This document shows, in pieces, positions 23,056-32,668 of a DNA stretch of 64,000 nt; position 1 is the stretch's first letter; every line of letters begins with the position of its first letter. The stretch is taken from NCBI RefSeq assembly GCF_014649495.1, contig NZ_BMTD01000021.1:62001-126000 (forward strand), in the 5' to 3' direction. A program made the position numbers and the translations under genes. Source of the DNA: Streptomyces filipinensis. Lineage in GTDB: Bacteria > Actinomycetota > Actinomycetes > Streptomycetales > Streptomycetaceae. Below the pieces are notes generated by a model. It worked only from the letters and a program-made list of their open reading frames with translations. It was not told the origin of the DNA and searched no databases.

Positions 23056-23882
23056 GCCTGTCCGCCCTCCAGGACCGCCAGGGCCGCCCGCCGCGCCCGC
23101 TCGTCGAGGGTCGCCGAATGACTCTGCTTGGTGTCCTGCAGACCGGGAACCCCGCGCGCCTTGATCGTGTCCGCGATGACCACCGTCGGCCGGCCCCGCT
23201 CCACCGGCCCGGTCAGGGCCGCACGGATCTGCTCGTGGTCGTGTCCGTCGACCGTGAGCACCCGCCAGCCGAAACCGGCCCACTTGCCGGCCAGCGGTTC
23301 GAGCGACATGCACTCGTCGGTACGGCCGCTGATCTGCCAGCCGTTGCGGTCCACGATCGCGATCAGGTTGTCCACGCCGTGATGCGCCGCCGCCATCGCC
23401 GCCTCCCAGTTGGAGCCCTCCTGCAGCTCCCCGTCGCCGAGGATCACGAAGGCCCGCTTGTCATGGCCGAAGCGCCGCCCGGCGAGCGCGACCCCCAGAC
23501 CCAGCGGCAGCCCGTGTCCCAGCGCACCGGTGGAGAAGTCCACCCCCGGAAGACGCTTCATGGGGTGCCCGCCCAGCCGGCTGTCCTCCTCCGCGTAGGT
23601 GGCCAGCTCCGACTCCGGGATGACCCCCGTCGAGGCGAGCACCGCGTACAGCCCCGCGGACGCCTGACCCTTGCTCAGGATCAGGTGGTCACGGTCGTGC
23701 GAGGAGCCCACGCCCGCCGGGTCGCGCAGCACCTCCGCGTACAGCACGGCCAGCAGGTCGGCGATCGACATGCTGCCGCCGATGTGCACACCGTTGGGCG
23801 ATGCGCTCATCTCGATGACCTTGCGCCGGATCTGCACGGCGAGTTGTTCCGCCACGGTCTGCGGTGGCGTCTGTGTGAGCAT
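23052..23882 (-). CDS. Transketolase, N-terminal (TPP-binding) subunit
   Basis: A 276-aa protein equal to the PP domain of transketolase. It has the conserved His-containing start HIGGSMSIADLLAVLY and GHGLPLGLGVALAGR. The thiamine diphosphate motif GDGELQEGSNWE ends at VDRNGW about 30 residues later. GGAGGG is eight bases before the ATG. It needs the downstream C subunit for activity. A large stem-loop lies between this gene and the upstream ATP-grasp gene, so the pair may have its own promoter. Confidence 0.92.
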   Translation of the reverse strand: MLTQTPPQTVAEQLAVQIRRKVIEMSASPNGVHIGGSMSIADLLAVLYAEVLRDPAGVGSSHDRDHLILSKGQASAGLYAVLASTGVIPESELATYAEEDSRLGGHPMKRLPGVDFSTGALGHGLPLGLGVALAGRRFGHDKRAFVILGDGELQEGSNWEAAMAAAHHGVDNLIAIVDRNGWQISGRTDECMSLEPLAGKWAGFGWRVLTVDGHDHEQIRAALTGPVERGRPTVVIADTIKARGVPGLQDTKQSHSATLDERARRAALAVLEGGQA

Positions 23883-23964
23883 GCTTGATCCCTCCGAAAG
23901 CCGTCCGGTGTCTGTGTGCTGCTGCGGGCGCCGCCGCGCCTTCGGGGCCGCGGACGCCCAAGGC

Positions 23965-24028
23965 GCCGCGCGCGAGCGCCGCCGGCCCGCGGCCGATCCG
24001 CGGTGCGCCGGCGACGCTCGCGCGCGGC
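23965..24028 (-). terminator. Large GC-rich stem-loop between ATP-grasp and transketolase genes
   Basis: Perfect 14-bp arms, GCCGCGCGCGAGCG at 23965-23978 and its complement at 24015-24028, around a 36-base interior that can itself pair. It starts about 35 bp after the ATP-grasp stop and about 80 bp before the transketolase start. It would act as terminator or attenuator for leftward transcription. Confidence 0.45.
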
Positions 24029-24062
24029 CCCCGACAGGGGGGTGCGCTGTCGTGGCAGGACG

Positions 24063-25415
24063 TCACACGACGCCGCACACCCTGCGCGGACCCGCGGTGC
24101 GGACCTCGAAGAGCGATTCCCGCACGGACTCGATGAACACGTAGTCCAGCTCCAGCGTGACCGGGTCCTCGTGCGTCAAAAACACCCGCAGCGGGCTGGT
24201 GAGCAGGTCATGGGTGGGCACGATGACGTCGCCGGGCCGGCGCTTGACCACGAGGTCCACCACCGAGGGCCGCTCGCGGATCTCCTCCACCAGCGCCTCG
24301 TCGACCGAGACCACCGTGCCCGACAGGGTCGTCGGCGCGTTGTACACGACGGCCGGCTGACGCCTGTCGTACACCCCGTCCCCGTAACGTGCGAGGAACT
24401 CCTCGGGACGCAGGTAGGCCAGGGCCGTCAGATCGGCGCTGTTCACGCCGATGGCCGTGTCGTGGAAAGCGGGGTGCAGGTGCCCGTTGACCCGCGCACC
24501 CACCTCCACCAGAGCCGGCCCGTCGTCGGTGACGATCAGTTCGGTGTGCGCCGGCCCGTTACGGATGCGCAGCACCTCCAGCAGGCTGCGGGTGTAGCCG
24601 ACCAGCGTCTGGACCACGGGACTGGTCGACGGCAGCAGGATGTCGCGGTTGTACAGCGGCTTCCCGTTGGGCAGCAGCCGCTTTTCGTACTGCCACACAC
24701 CGCACACGAAGGCATGACCGTCGACGCTCACGGTGTCGACGATGTACTCCGTGCCCTCCAGATAACTCTGCACGAGCACCTCGGTGTTGGCCCCGTTGAA
24801 GACGGTGGTGCTGGACAGCACCGACCGGAACGCCGAGCGCAGCGTGTCGGCGTTGCGGCAGATGGTGACCCCGTCCGTGGAGGCGGAGGCCAGCGGTTTC
24901 GCCACGCACGGCCAGTGCCCGTTCGCCTCGGCCCACGCGACGGCCTCCTCGGCGTCGTCGGTGAGCAGCTGCCGCGCGGTACGCAGCCCGGCCGCCGAGA
25001 CCGTCTCGATCATCTTGTACTTGTCGCGGCGCGCGTCGGAGAACGTCGTGCCGTTGGTCCGCACGTCCAGCGCCTCGCTGAGCCGGTCCGCGAGCAGGAC
25101 ACCCGGCTCCTGGCCGGGCAGCACGAACCGCGGCTCGATCTCCTTGAGCGTCCGCTCGGTGCTGCCGTCCGCGGCGTAGACCAGCTGGTCGAGGTAGGCG
25201 GCGCGGTCCCACGGCTGCATACGGGTGATCGGTTCGGCGGAGCTCTGCACATGGATCACCTCCACCCCCAGCCGGTTGAACGCCGCAGGCAGGTAGTTCC
25301 CGGTCCCGTAGGCGTCGACGAGGACACCGACCGCACGGCCCCTGGCCCTGCGCACCACCTCCGCGGAGCGCTCCGCCAGCTCCTCGCTCCCCCTGCCCAC
25401 GGTCAGCTCAGTCAT
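24063..25415 (-). CDS. ATP-grasp carboxylate-amine ligase
   Basis: A 450-aa ATP-grasp protein. An N-terminal Rossmann-like segment (AVGVLVDAYGTGNYLPAAF) precedes the ATP-grasp fold. The lid/lysine region reads WPCVAKPLASASTDGV, followed by EVLVQSYLEGTEYIVDTVSVDG. The metal-binding end is TELIVTDDGPALVEVGARVNG with the E...N pair. Relatives couple amino acids through acyl phosphates without tRNA or PCP. The start chosen has GGGAGGA four bases upstream; an in-frame start nine codons earlier lacks one. With a split transketolase downstream and a second ATP-grasp gene at 30.2 kb, it probably makes an amide in a dedicated precursor or final product. The substrates cannot be read from sequence. Confidence 0.85.
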   Translation of the reverse strand: MTELTVGRGSEELAERSAEVVRRARGRAVGVLVDAYGTGNYLPAAFNRLGVEVIHVQSSAEPITRMQPWDRAAYLDQLVYAADGSTERTLKEIEPRFVLPGQEPGVLLADRLSEALDVRTNGTTFSDARRDKYKMIETVSAAGLRTARQLLTDDAEEAVAWAEANGHWPCVAKPLASASTDGVTICRNADTLRSAFRSVLSSTTVFNGANTEVLVQSYLEGTEYIVDTVSVDGHAFVCGVWQYEKRLLPNGKPLYNRDILLPSTSPVVQTLVGYTRSLLEVLRIRNGPAHTELIVTDDGPALVEVGARVNGHLHPAFHDTAIGVNSADLTALAYLRPEEFLARYGDGVYDRRQPAVVYNAPTTLSGTVVSVDEALVEEIRERPSVVDLVVKRRPGDVIVPTHDLLTSPLRVFLTHEDPVTLELDYVFIESVRESLFEVRTAGPRRVCGVV

Positions 25416-25639
25416 CGGGTCCTCCCGCTGTCGGGTCATCACGGTCTGCGATCACCCAACGTAGGAGCCGGGACATGCGGGGGAGCACCGGTCTACGACT
25501 TGAGTCACATGAGGTCACCCCCAAAGGCACACCCCGCGCCCCGGTGACCGGTTTTCCCCCGAACACCTACCGCCACCCCCGGCGCCGGGTAGCGTGGCGG
25601 GCACTTCGCACATCCCCCCACCCCCCTGAAAGGTGCCCG

Positions 25640-26647
<1,008 letters not shown>

Positions 26648-26654
26648 CCCTGTG

Positions 26655-26692
26655 CCGCGGCCGGCCGGGCCGGTGGCCCGCTGTGGCCGCGG
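26655..26692. terminator. Hairpin between convergent reductase and regulator genes
   Basis: CCGCGGCC (26655-26662) pairs with GGCCGCGG (26685-26692), with an inner GGGCC/GGCCC stem. It occupies almost the whole 52-bp gap between two convergent stops. Confidence 0.5.
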
Positions 26693-26699
26693 ACGTCCT

Positions 26700-27389
26700 T
26701 CAGGTCGCCACGCGCAGCCGGCGCGCACCGGGGGTGTCACCGGGGTGGATGAGCCGCATGGAGGCGGCCTTGTTCACCGCGTCCAGCCGGCTGACCGCGC
26801 CGAGCTTCTCGAAGATGTTGCTCAGATGCCGCTTGACGGTGCCCTCCGCGATCCCCAGCCGGACAGCGATCTGACGGTTGCTCAGGGCCGCCGCCGCATG
26901 CGTGAGGACCTCCACCTCACGCGCCGACAGCTCCGCCCCGTACGCCGGGCCGGTGCCGGCCGCGCGCAGCGGGCCCTGGTGCAGAGGCAGCGTCACCGTC
27001 TGGTACAGGCGGGCCCCCCGCTGCGCGCGCACGGCGTCCACGACCGTGCCGTAGCCGATGCTCTTGTGCAGGTAGCCGTGGATCCCCAGATCCAGCAGGC
27101 ACTGCACCAGACGCGGCTGCTCCAGCATGGACAGCACCAGCACCCGACAGGCCGGTATGCCGTGCAGAAGGCGGTTGACGAGGGCCTGCCGGTCGTCGGC
27201 GGGGGCCATCTGCACGTCGAGGACCACCAGGTCCGGACGCACCCGGGCGACCAGGGTGAACAGCTCCGCCACATGACCCGTCTGGCCCACGACCTCGATG
27301 CCGGGCTCCGTGTCCAGCAGCGCGCACAGGGACTCGCGCAGCAGTCTCTGCTCGTCCGCGATCACAATGCGCAAGGATGCGTGGGGCAT
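26700..27389 (-). CDS. Orphan NarL/LuxR-family response regulator
   Basis: A 229-aa two-domain regulator. The N-terminal receiver has the acidic pair IADEQ, the phospho-acceptor Asp in LVVLDVQM and the conserved Lys in YLHKS. The C-terminal LuxR helix-turn-helix reads LSAREVEVLTHAAAALSNRQ, then RLGIAEGTVKRHLSNIFEKLG. No histidine kinase is nearby, so it is an orphan cluster-situated regulator. The start at MPHASLRIVIADEQ fits the usual receiver start; longer in-frame versions add low-complexity sequence. It diverges from the desaturase operon, and the shared region contains three perfect palindromes, plausible targets. Confidence 0.9.
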   Translation of the reverse strand: MPHASLRIVIADEQRLLRESLCALLDTEPGIEVVGQTGHVAELFTLVARVRPDLVVLDVQMAPADDRQALVNRLLHGIPACRVLVLSMLEQPRLVQCLLDLGIHGYLHKSIGYGTVVDAVRAQRGARLYQTVTLPLHQGPLRAAGTGPAYGAELSAREVEVLTHAAAALSNRQIAVRLGIAEGTVKRHLSNIFEKLGAVSRLDAVNKAASMRLIHPGDTPGARRLRVAT

Positions 27390-27846
27390 GGCAGGCAGCA
27401 CTCCTGTTTTCCGAGTGAGTGGTCTGGCTTCGGCGTCGGCAATCGGCCCCATCGAATTGGCCGTCGCCGGTGCCGGCAGGCCGGGGGCGGAAACCAATCG
27501 GGGTGACGGAGAATCCCGCGTCCCCATCGAAAACCGTGGATTTCCACGTCCGCGGTGCGCCCGAATCACGTTAGTGGCGTCCACTACGCGGGCCTATACG
27601 CGCACATCACCAATACCTGTGAAAGGTTCCCGGATCGGTCCCGATCCGTCAACGGCAGGCGAGGGCAAGGGTATACGGCTGTGTCGTGATACTGCCGGAC
27701 CCGGCCGGCCGCCGCTCCCGGATGTGCCTTTGAGCGCGGTGGCGTGTGCCGGAAGTCGTAGCACCGCCGTCCGGGACCGTTCAGGCGCCCTACGTTCCTG
27801 AAGTTCCCGGGCCGGCGAGGTCCGCCGATGACAGGGAGGAATGCCG
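27390..27846. promoter_or_regulatory. Divergent promoter region with three palindromes
   Basis: A 457-bp region between the response regulator and the desaturase operon. Perfect dyads are CGTGGA-TT-TCCACG (27535-27548), TAGTGG-CGT-CCACTA (27572-27586) and CGGATCGG-TC-CCGATCCG (27631-27648). Clustering of three within 115 bp suggests operators. They differ in sequence, so they need not bind the same protein. The desaturase ribosome-binding site GGGAGGA is at 27834-27840. Confidence 0.5.
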
Positions 27847-28968
27847 ATGGCGCCCTCGAGTCAATCTCCCACGATGCGAGGACACCTCGACTACGACTTC
27901 AGCAAGATCACCCCGGAGGTCCGCAAACGACTGCGGCCCCTGGGCACACTCGACAACTGGCACGCGATCCTCGCGATCCTCGCGGACTACGCGGGCGTCG
28001 CCGTGGCGGTCTGGGCCTGCCTGAGCCTCTCCTGGTGGCTGTATCCGCTCGCCCTGATCCTCATCGGCTCGACGCAGCGCGCGATGGTCAACCTGCTGCA
28101 CGAGTCCTCGCACAAGGTGCTCAGCCGCAACCCGGTCCTCAACCTGATGCTGGGCACGGTGTTCTCCGGCTACCTGGTCTTCCACCTGTACTCGCCCTAC
28201 CGGACCAGTCACATCGGCTTCCACCACCGCTACCTGGGCGACCCGGACAAGGACCCGGACTACGAGTTCCACCGGGACCTGGGCCTGTACGACCCGCACA
28301 AGTCGGACGGGCGGTTCTTCCTGGAGAACATCGCCTTCGCCGTCCTGGGCCTGCGCACCTTCGCGTACCTCAGGTACATCGTCCGCGACCGCATCTTCTA
28401 CAAGGGCCCCCCGACCAACGTCTCCATGCCGATCAGCCTGCGCGCGGAACGGGTGGTCTTCGCCGCGCAGTGGCTGCTGATCACGGCCGTGTGCGCCGCC
28501 ACCGCAACGCTCCACCTGCTGCTGCTCTTCTGGCTCGTGCCGCTGTTCACCAGCGCGGTCGCGGTGGGCTGGCTGTCGGAGCTCGCCGAGCACTACCCCA
28601 TGCCCGAGAGTGAGCGCAGCCAGCTGCTGATGACCCGCAACCGTCACGGCCGGGCCGTCGAGAACTACCTGCTGGGCCGGCACCACGACAACTACCACCT
28701 GGTGCACCACCTGAACATGAGCATCCCGTTCTGGAACATGAAGCGCGCCCACCGCATCCTGCTCGACGACCCCACCTACGCCCGCTGGGACGCCCTGTGG
28801 GGCGGCATCGTCACCCGCGCCAAGGACAGGGCCGGGGCGGAGACGGTGGTGACCTACGCCGCGAAGTACCGTGCCTGGCGCCGCGCCGGGGGCGACCCCC
28901 AGGCGGCCTCACCCACCTTCGCCGAGGTGCTCGCCCTCGCGCACGCCCAGCCGGCCGAGAGCGTGTGA
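27847..28968 (+). CDS. Membrane fatty-acid-desaturase-type di-iron oxygenase
   Basis: A 373-aa integral membrane protein of the fatty acid desaturase/hydroxylase superfamily. The three histidine boxes are visible: HESSH (near residue 83), HIGFHH (near 120) and YHLVHH (near 280), plus HHDNYH just before the last. Four or so hydrophobic segments separate them. Such enzymes use a di-iron centre for O2-dependent desaturation, hydroxylation or acetylenation of lipids or amino-acid-derived chains. Being first in an operon with a PLP enzyme, an ATP-grasp ligase and aspartokinase argues for a non-standard substrate. The ATG at 27847 is preferred because GGGAGGA directly abuts the ATG at 27841, leaving no spacer for that start. 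Confidence 0.85.
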   Translation: MAPSSQSPTMRGHLDYDFSKITPEVRKRLRPLGTLDNWHAILAILADYAGVAVAVWACLSLSWWLYPLALILIGSTQRAMVNLLHESSHKVLSRNPVLNLMLGTVFSGYLVFHLYSPYRTSHIGFHHRYLGDPDKDPDYEFHRDLGLYDPHKSDGRFFLENIAFAVLGLRTFAYLRYIVRDRIFYKGPPTNVSMPISLRAERVVFAAQWLLITAVCAATATLHLLLLFWLVPLFTSAVAVGWLSELAEHYPMPESERSQLLMTRNRHGRAVENYLLGRHHDNYHLVHHLNMSIPFWNMKRAHRILLDDPTYARWDALWGGIVTRAKDRAGAETVVTYAAKYRAWRRAGGDPQAASPTFAEVLALAHAQPAESV

Positions 28969-28979
28969 GGGAGGCGTCG

Positions 28980-30161
28980 GTGACCGGACAGACCTACACC
29001 ACCGAGTGGCGTTCCTACCTCAACACGGCCGGCTCCGGCCTGCAGAGCCGCGAGACCCGCAAGGCGGTGGCCGACTACCTCACGCTGGAGGGGGTGATCG
29101 GCTCCTACTTCGCCGAACGCGCCTACGCGGAGGTGACCGAGGACGGCGTGTACCGCAGCCTGGCCGAGCTGTTCAACTGCCCGCAGGACGCCGTGGCGAT
29201 GTCGGACTCGGCGACCCGCGCCTGGCACAGCGCCGTGGCCGGTCTGTCCCTGACCGAACGCGACATCGTGTGGACGACGCCGTACGAGTGGGCCGGCAAC
29301 CTGCTCTTCCTGAAGAACGCGCAAAGAGCGGCCGGCTTCTCGATCCAGGAGATCCCGCTCACCGAGGCCGGCGACGTGGACGTGGAGTGGTGCCGGCACC
29401 ACATCGACGACCGGGTCGCCCTGCTGTCGCTGACACACATGCCCTCGTGCACCGGCGTCGTCACCCCGCTGGCACCGTTCTCGCAGCTCGTCCGCGACCG
29501 GCGCACCCTGCTCACCGTCGACGCCTGCCAGTCGGCCGGGCAGATCCCGATCGACCTGGCGGCCACACCGGTCGACCTGCTCACGGCCACCGGCAAGAAG
29601 TCGCTGCTGGGCCCGCGCGGCACCGGCTTCGCGGTGATGTCCGAGCGCTTTCGCCAGGCGGCCGAACCGGTCAGCGTCGATGTGCACACCCATGCCTTCG
29701 TCCCCGGCGGCGACATCCGCCACCTCACCGGCAGCGCGCGCCGCTTCGAACTCGGCGAGAAGAGCGTGGCGTCCTTCGTCGGCCTGGATGTGGCCCTGCG
29801 GCAGGCCCGCTCCAACGACTTCGACCGGATGGCCGGCCTGTCGCGGCAACTGCGGGAGAGGGCCGGGCAGATCCCCGGACTGCGGGTGCACGCCCCCGGC
29901 ACCCACCACACCGGCATCATCTGCGTCACCCACGCCCGTCTGGCCTCCGAGCCGCTGTGGCGGCAACTGTGCCGGGCAGGCGTCGCCTGCTGGCTGATCG
30001 ACGGCGCGCACACCCCCCGCTACCTGCTGCGCCGCGGCATCCGCCAGGCGGTGCGGCTCGCCGTCGGCCCGCGCACGACGCCCCAGGAGATCGACTACGC
30101 GATCGGAGTCCTCGAAGAGATCGCCGGCCGTACGGCCGCGGTGCCCGTCTTGGCCCGGTGA
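28980..30161 (+). CDS. Class V PLP-dependent enzyme (cysteine-desulfurase-like fold)
   Basis: A 393-aa fold-type I PLP enzyme of aminotransferase class V. It has MSDSATRAWHSAVAGLSL near the phosphate site and LLTVDACQSAGQIPIDL with the cofactor-binding Asp. The Schiff-base lysine is in LLTATGKKSLLGPRGTGF (about residue 205). The C-terminal domain has RLAVGPRTTPQEIDYAI. This family includes cysteine desulfurases, kynureninases, isopenicillin epimerases and beta-lyases, so the reaction could be elimination, epimerisation or desulfuration. It starts at a GTG with GAGGGAGG upstream, 11 bp after the desaturase stop, and is co-transcribed with the ATP-grasp gene. Confidence 0.85.
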   Translation: MTGQTYTTEWRSYLNTAGSGLQSRETRKAVADYLTLEGVIGSYFAERAYAEVTEDGVYRSLAELFNCPQDAVAMSDSATRAWHSAVAGLSLTERDIVWTTPYEWAGNLLFLKNAQRAAGFSIQEIPLTEAGDVDVEWCRHHIDDRVALLSLTHMPSCTGVVTPLAPFSQLVRDRRTLLTVDACQSAGQIPIDLAATPVDLLTATGKKSLLGPRGTGFAVMSERFRQAAEPVSVDVHTHAFVPGGDIRHLTGSARRFELGEKSVASFVGLDVALRQARSNDFDRMAGLSRQLRERAGQIPGLRVHAPGTHHTGIICVTHARLASEPLWRQLCRAGVACWLIDGAHTPRYLLRRGIRQAVRLAVGPRTTPQEIDYAIGVLEEIAGRTAAVPVLAR

Positions 30162-30177
30162 CAGGAGAAAGCCCGAC

Positions 30178-31431
30178 ATGAAGAAGATCATCATTCTCGG
30201 AGTCAACGCGACAAGCGCCAAGTACGTACCCGCCGCGCTGCGTTCGGCGGGATTCGAACCCGTCTTCCTGGCCGACGCCGACGCGTTCGCCGGAGCGGCC
30301 GCACAGAGCCTTGGCGACTGCGCCTGCTACCCGGTGGACATCCAGGACCGGGCCGCGGTCCTGCGCCTGCTGGCCCACGACACGTCCCTCACCGACGAGG
30401 CGTTCGCCATCACCGGCCTGTACGACGAGAAGTTCCCGCTCATTGCGCAGATCGCCGCCACCTACGGCCTGCACGGCCCGGAACCGGTCGCGGTGCGCCT
30501 GGCCTCCAAGGCCGAAGTCGCCGCGCTCATACCGGAGTTCAGCCCGCCGACCATCCGCTTCACCGGTGCCCAGGCGGCCCGGCTGGCCGTCGACCCGGCC
30601 GCCCTGACCCCGGCGCCCCACGGCTACGTCCTCAAGCCGGCCGAGCAGGCCGGCGGGCGCGGGGCGACGCGTCTGCCGCAGGGCGCCGGGCCCGTGGACG
30701 TGTGGAACGCGGTGGCCGCCACCGGCCTGGCACAGGACGCGGCCCAGCCCTGGGTGGTCCAGGCGGACATCCGCGGACCGCTGTTCAGCCTGGAGGGCTA
30801 CGTCAGCGACGGCCGGATCGTGTTCATCGACTTCTCCCAGCGCGGGCGCATCGCCTGGACGGAGGTGAGCAACCTGCTGCCCGCCGACCGCCGGCTGCCG
30901 CGCGGCGTCGAGGACCGGTGCAAGGCGGCGGTCACGGCGCTCGTCGAGCGCTCCGGCCTGTCCCAGGGCTACTTCCACTGCGAGTTCCTGGTCGACGGCA
31001 CACGGCCGTACCTCATCGACGCCAACGTCGGACGCCTCGGCGGCGGCGCCATCGTCGAGCAGCTCGCGCTCTCCCACGGCCTGGACCCGGTCGAGATCCT
31101 CGCCCATGTGCTGACCCTGGGCCTGCCGGCCGCCGGGACCAGCCCGGCACCCGCCTACGGCACCTTGGGCAGCGGCCGGTCCACCCTGTCGTACTACTAC
31201 GGCCTCGAAGGAGGCGGGCGCGTCACCTCGGTGTCCGTGCCGGACGGCGGGAACTGCCTGCACACCCAGGTCGTCCCGGACGGCCACCACGTGGGCCCCG
31301 TGGGCACCGGCGACGCCGTCTGGATCGGGATGCTGACCGGGCTCACCAGCGACGTGGCCCGGGAGATCGAGAACGTCGTGGTCCACACCGACGACGGACC
31401 GCGCCGGCCGGCCTGGGCGGCGCCGTCATGA
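30178..31431 (+). CDS. ATP-grasp ligase, second copy
   Basis: A 417-aa ATP-grasp enzyme, different in sequence from the one at 24.1 kb. It opens with KKIIILGVNATSAKYVPAAL (Rossmann-like pre-ATP-grasp domain). It has GYVLKPAEQAGGRGATRL at the ATP lid and YFHCEFLVDGTRPYLIDANVGRLGGG at the metal-binding end (E and N). The C-terminal extension after about 330 contains GSGRSTLSYYYGLEGGG. It should form an acyl phosphate and an amide or peptide bond with a small amine. Its stop overlaps the ATG of the MFS gene (ATGA), so ligase and exporter are coupled, a usual arrangement for a small peptide product. Confidence 0.87.
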   Translation: MKKIIILGVNATSAKYVPAALRSAGFEPVFLADADAFAGAAAQSLGDCACYPVDIQDRAAVLRLLAHDTSLTDEAFAITGLYDEKFPLIAQIAATYGLHGPEPVAVRLASKAEVAALIPEFSPPTIRFTGAQAARLAVDPAALTPAPHGYVLKPAEQAGGRGATRLPQGAGPVDVWNAVAATGLAQDAAQPWVVQADIRGPLFSLEGYVSDGRIVFIDFSQRGRIAWTEVSNLLPADRRLPRGVEDRCKAAVTALVERSGLSQGYFHCEFLVDGTRPYLIDANVGRLGGGAIVEQLALSHGLDPVEILAHVLTLGLPAAGTSPAPAYGTLGSGRSTLSYYYGLEGGGRVTSVSVPDGGNCLHTQVVPDGHHVGPVGTGDAVWIGMLTGLTSDVAREIENVVVHTDDGPRRPAWAAPS

Positions 31432-32654
31432 CCGGCCTGCGCGGCGCCCCGCCCGGCGGCTGGACGATCTACGTCGTCCGCTTCCTCACCTACAGCACCT
31501 GGGGCGTCCTGTACCCGTTCTTCACCGTGTGGCTGCTGGACCAGCGGCTGTTCTCGACCGCGGACTGCGGGCTGGTCACCGGCGCCGCGGTGCTGGCCAA
31601 CCGGCTCGGCTCGCTGGCGTTCGTCCGCGTGCTGCCGCCGGGCGGGGAGCGCCGCTCCATCATCGGTTCGCAGATCGCGATGGGGCTGGCCGCGGCCGTG
31701 ATGTGCGCGATGGCGCTGCTCGCCGTCCGCTCCCTCATCGGCTGGATGCTGGTCTCGGCGGCCTTCGGCCTGGCCGGCTCGCTGGCCACGCTGGCCCAAC
31801 TCACCCTCATCGTCCACCAGTTCGGCCCTCAGGAGGCCCGCCGGGCCTTCTCCTACGAGAACGTCGCACTGAACGCCGCCGGCGGCCTGGCCCCCTTCGT
31901 GTCCTCACTGGCCTACGCCGCCACGGGACGGCTGTACGCACTGGCCCCGATCGGCTTCGCCGTGCTCGCGGGCGTCCTGGCCACACGCCTGGCCCCGGCC
32001 GCCGGCCCGGCCGCCGAGACACCCGCCGCTGTGCCGGACACCCCGGCCCTGCCGCGCGGCGCGGTCCTGCTGCTGGGCGCCAAGTTCCTGACCACCATCA
32101 CCTACGCGCAGTTCTACGGCCTGTTCGCCGCCTACGCGAGCCCGCGCCTGGGGCCGCAGAGCGTGGGTGTGCTCTTCGCCTTCGCCTCCGTCGCCATCGT
32201 GGTGCTGCAGTCACTGGTGACCCGGTGCTCGCGCGGCGCCGGGGAGCCGGCCCTCATCGTGGCCGCCAACCTGGCGCTGGGGGCGGGAACCGCGCTGCTC
32301 GTGGCCCCCGAGGGCGGCATGGCGCTGATGTTCCTGGCCGTGATCGCCATCACCATCGGCGAGATGATCTACGTCCCGGTCTACCAGGCGCTGGCGGTGG
32401 CCGTCGCCGGCGGCCGCACCAGCCTCGCCGTCGGCGCCCTGACCTTCGTCGCGGGCCTGGCCGAATCCCTCGCGGTGATGACGGGTCTGTGGCTCATCGG
32501 CGCCGGGCTCGGCGCCGTGCCGTTCCTGGCCGGAGCCGGCACGGCCGCGGCCGTCGTCGTGCTCGCCGCCGTCTTCCACCACCGCTTCGCCGCCATGGCG
32601 GCCACCGCCGGGGCCGCGCCCGCGGCCCGGCGCACCGCCACCACCACTACGTGA
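31428..32654 (+). CDS. MFS transporter
   Basis: A 408-aa major facilitator protein with about 12 hydrophobic helices. It begins YVVRFLTYSTWGVLYPFFTVWLLDQ; the signature between helices 2 and 3 is weak (LPPGGERRS). It overlaps the ATP-grasp stop by four bases, and the aspartokinase gene starts 14 bp after it. By position it is the exporter for the product of this five-gene operon. It is not closely similar to the MFS proteins at 19.6, 37.7 or 52.2 kb, implying separate substrates. Confidence 0.87.
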   Translation: MTGLRGAPPGGWTIYVVRFLTYSTWGVLYPFFTVWLLDQRLFSTADCGLVTGAAVLANRLGSLAFVRVLPPGGERRSIIGSQIAMGLAAAVMCAMALLAVRSLIGWMLVSAAFGLAGSLATLAQLTLIVHQFGPQEARRAFSYENVALNAAGGLAPFVSSLAYAATGRLYALAPIGFAVLAGVLATRLAPAAGPAAETPAAVPDTPALPRGAVLLLGAKFLTTITYAQFYGLFAAYASPRLGPQSVGVLFAFASVAIVVLQSLVTRCSRGAGEPALIVAANLALGAGTALLVAPEGGMALMFLAVIAITIGEMIYVPVYQALAVAVAGGRTSLAVGALTFVAGLAESLAVMTGLWLIGAGLGAVPFLAGAGTAAAVVVLAAVFHHRFAAMAATAGAAPAARRTATTTT

Positions 32655-32668
32655 CAGGAAGGGGCATC

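Noticed and set aside
27841..27846. ATG at 27841 as start of the desaturase
   Set aside because: GGGAGGA directly abuts this ATG, leaving no spacer. The ATG at 27847 has normal spacing. The difference is two residues.
29160..29190. A GTTCAACTGC match inside the class V PLP gene
   Set aside because: It lies within coding sequence and has no inverted partner at the 29-bp spacing, so it is not counted as an operator.
30702..31427. N-terminal extension of the MFS protein at 31.4 kb
   Set aside because: This upstream part is an out-of-frame shadow of the ATP-grasp gene. The ATG at 31428 overlaps the stop in the usual ATGA way.
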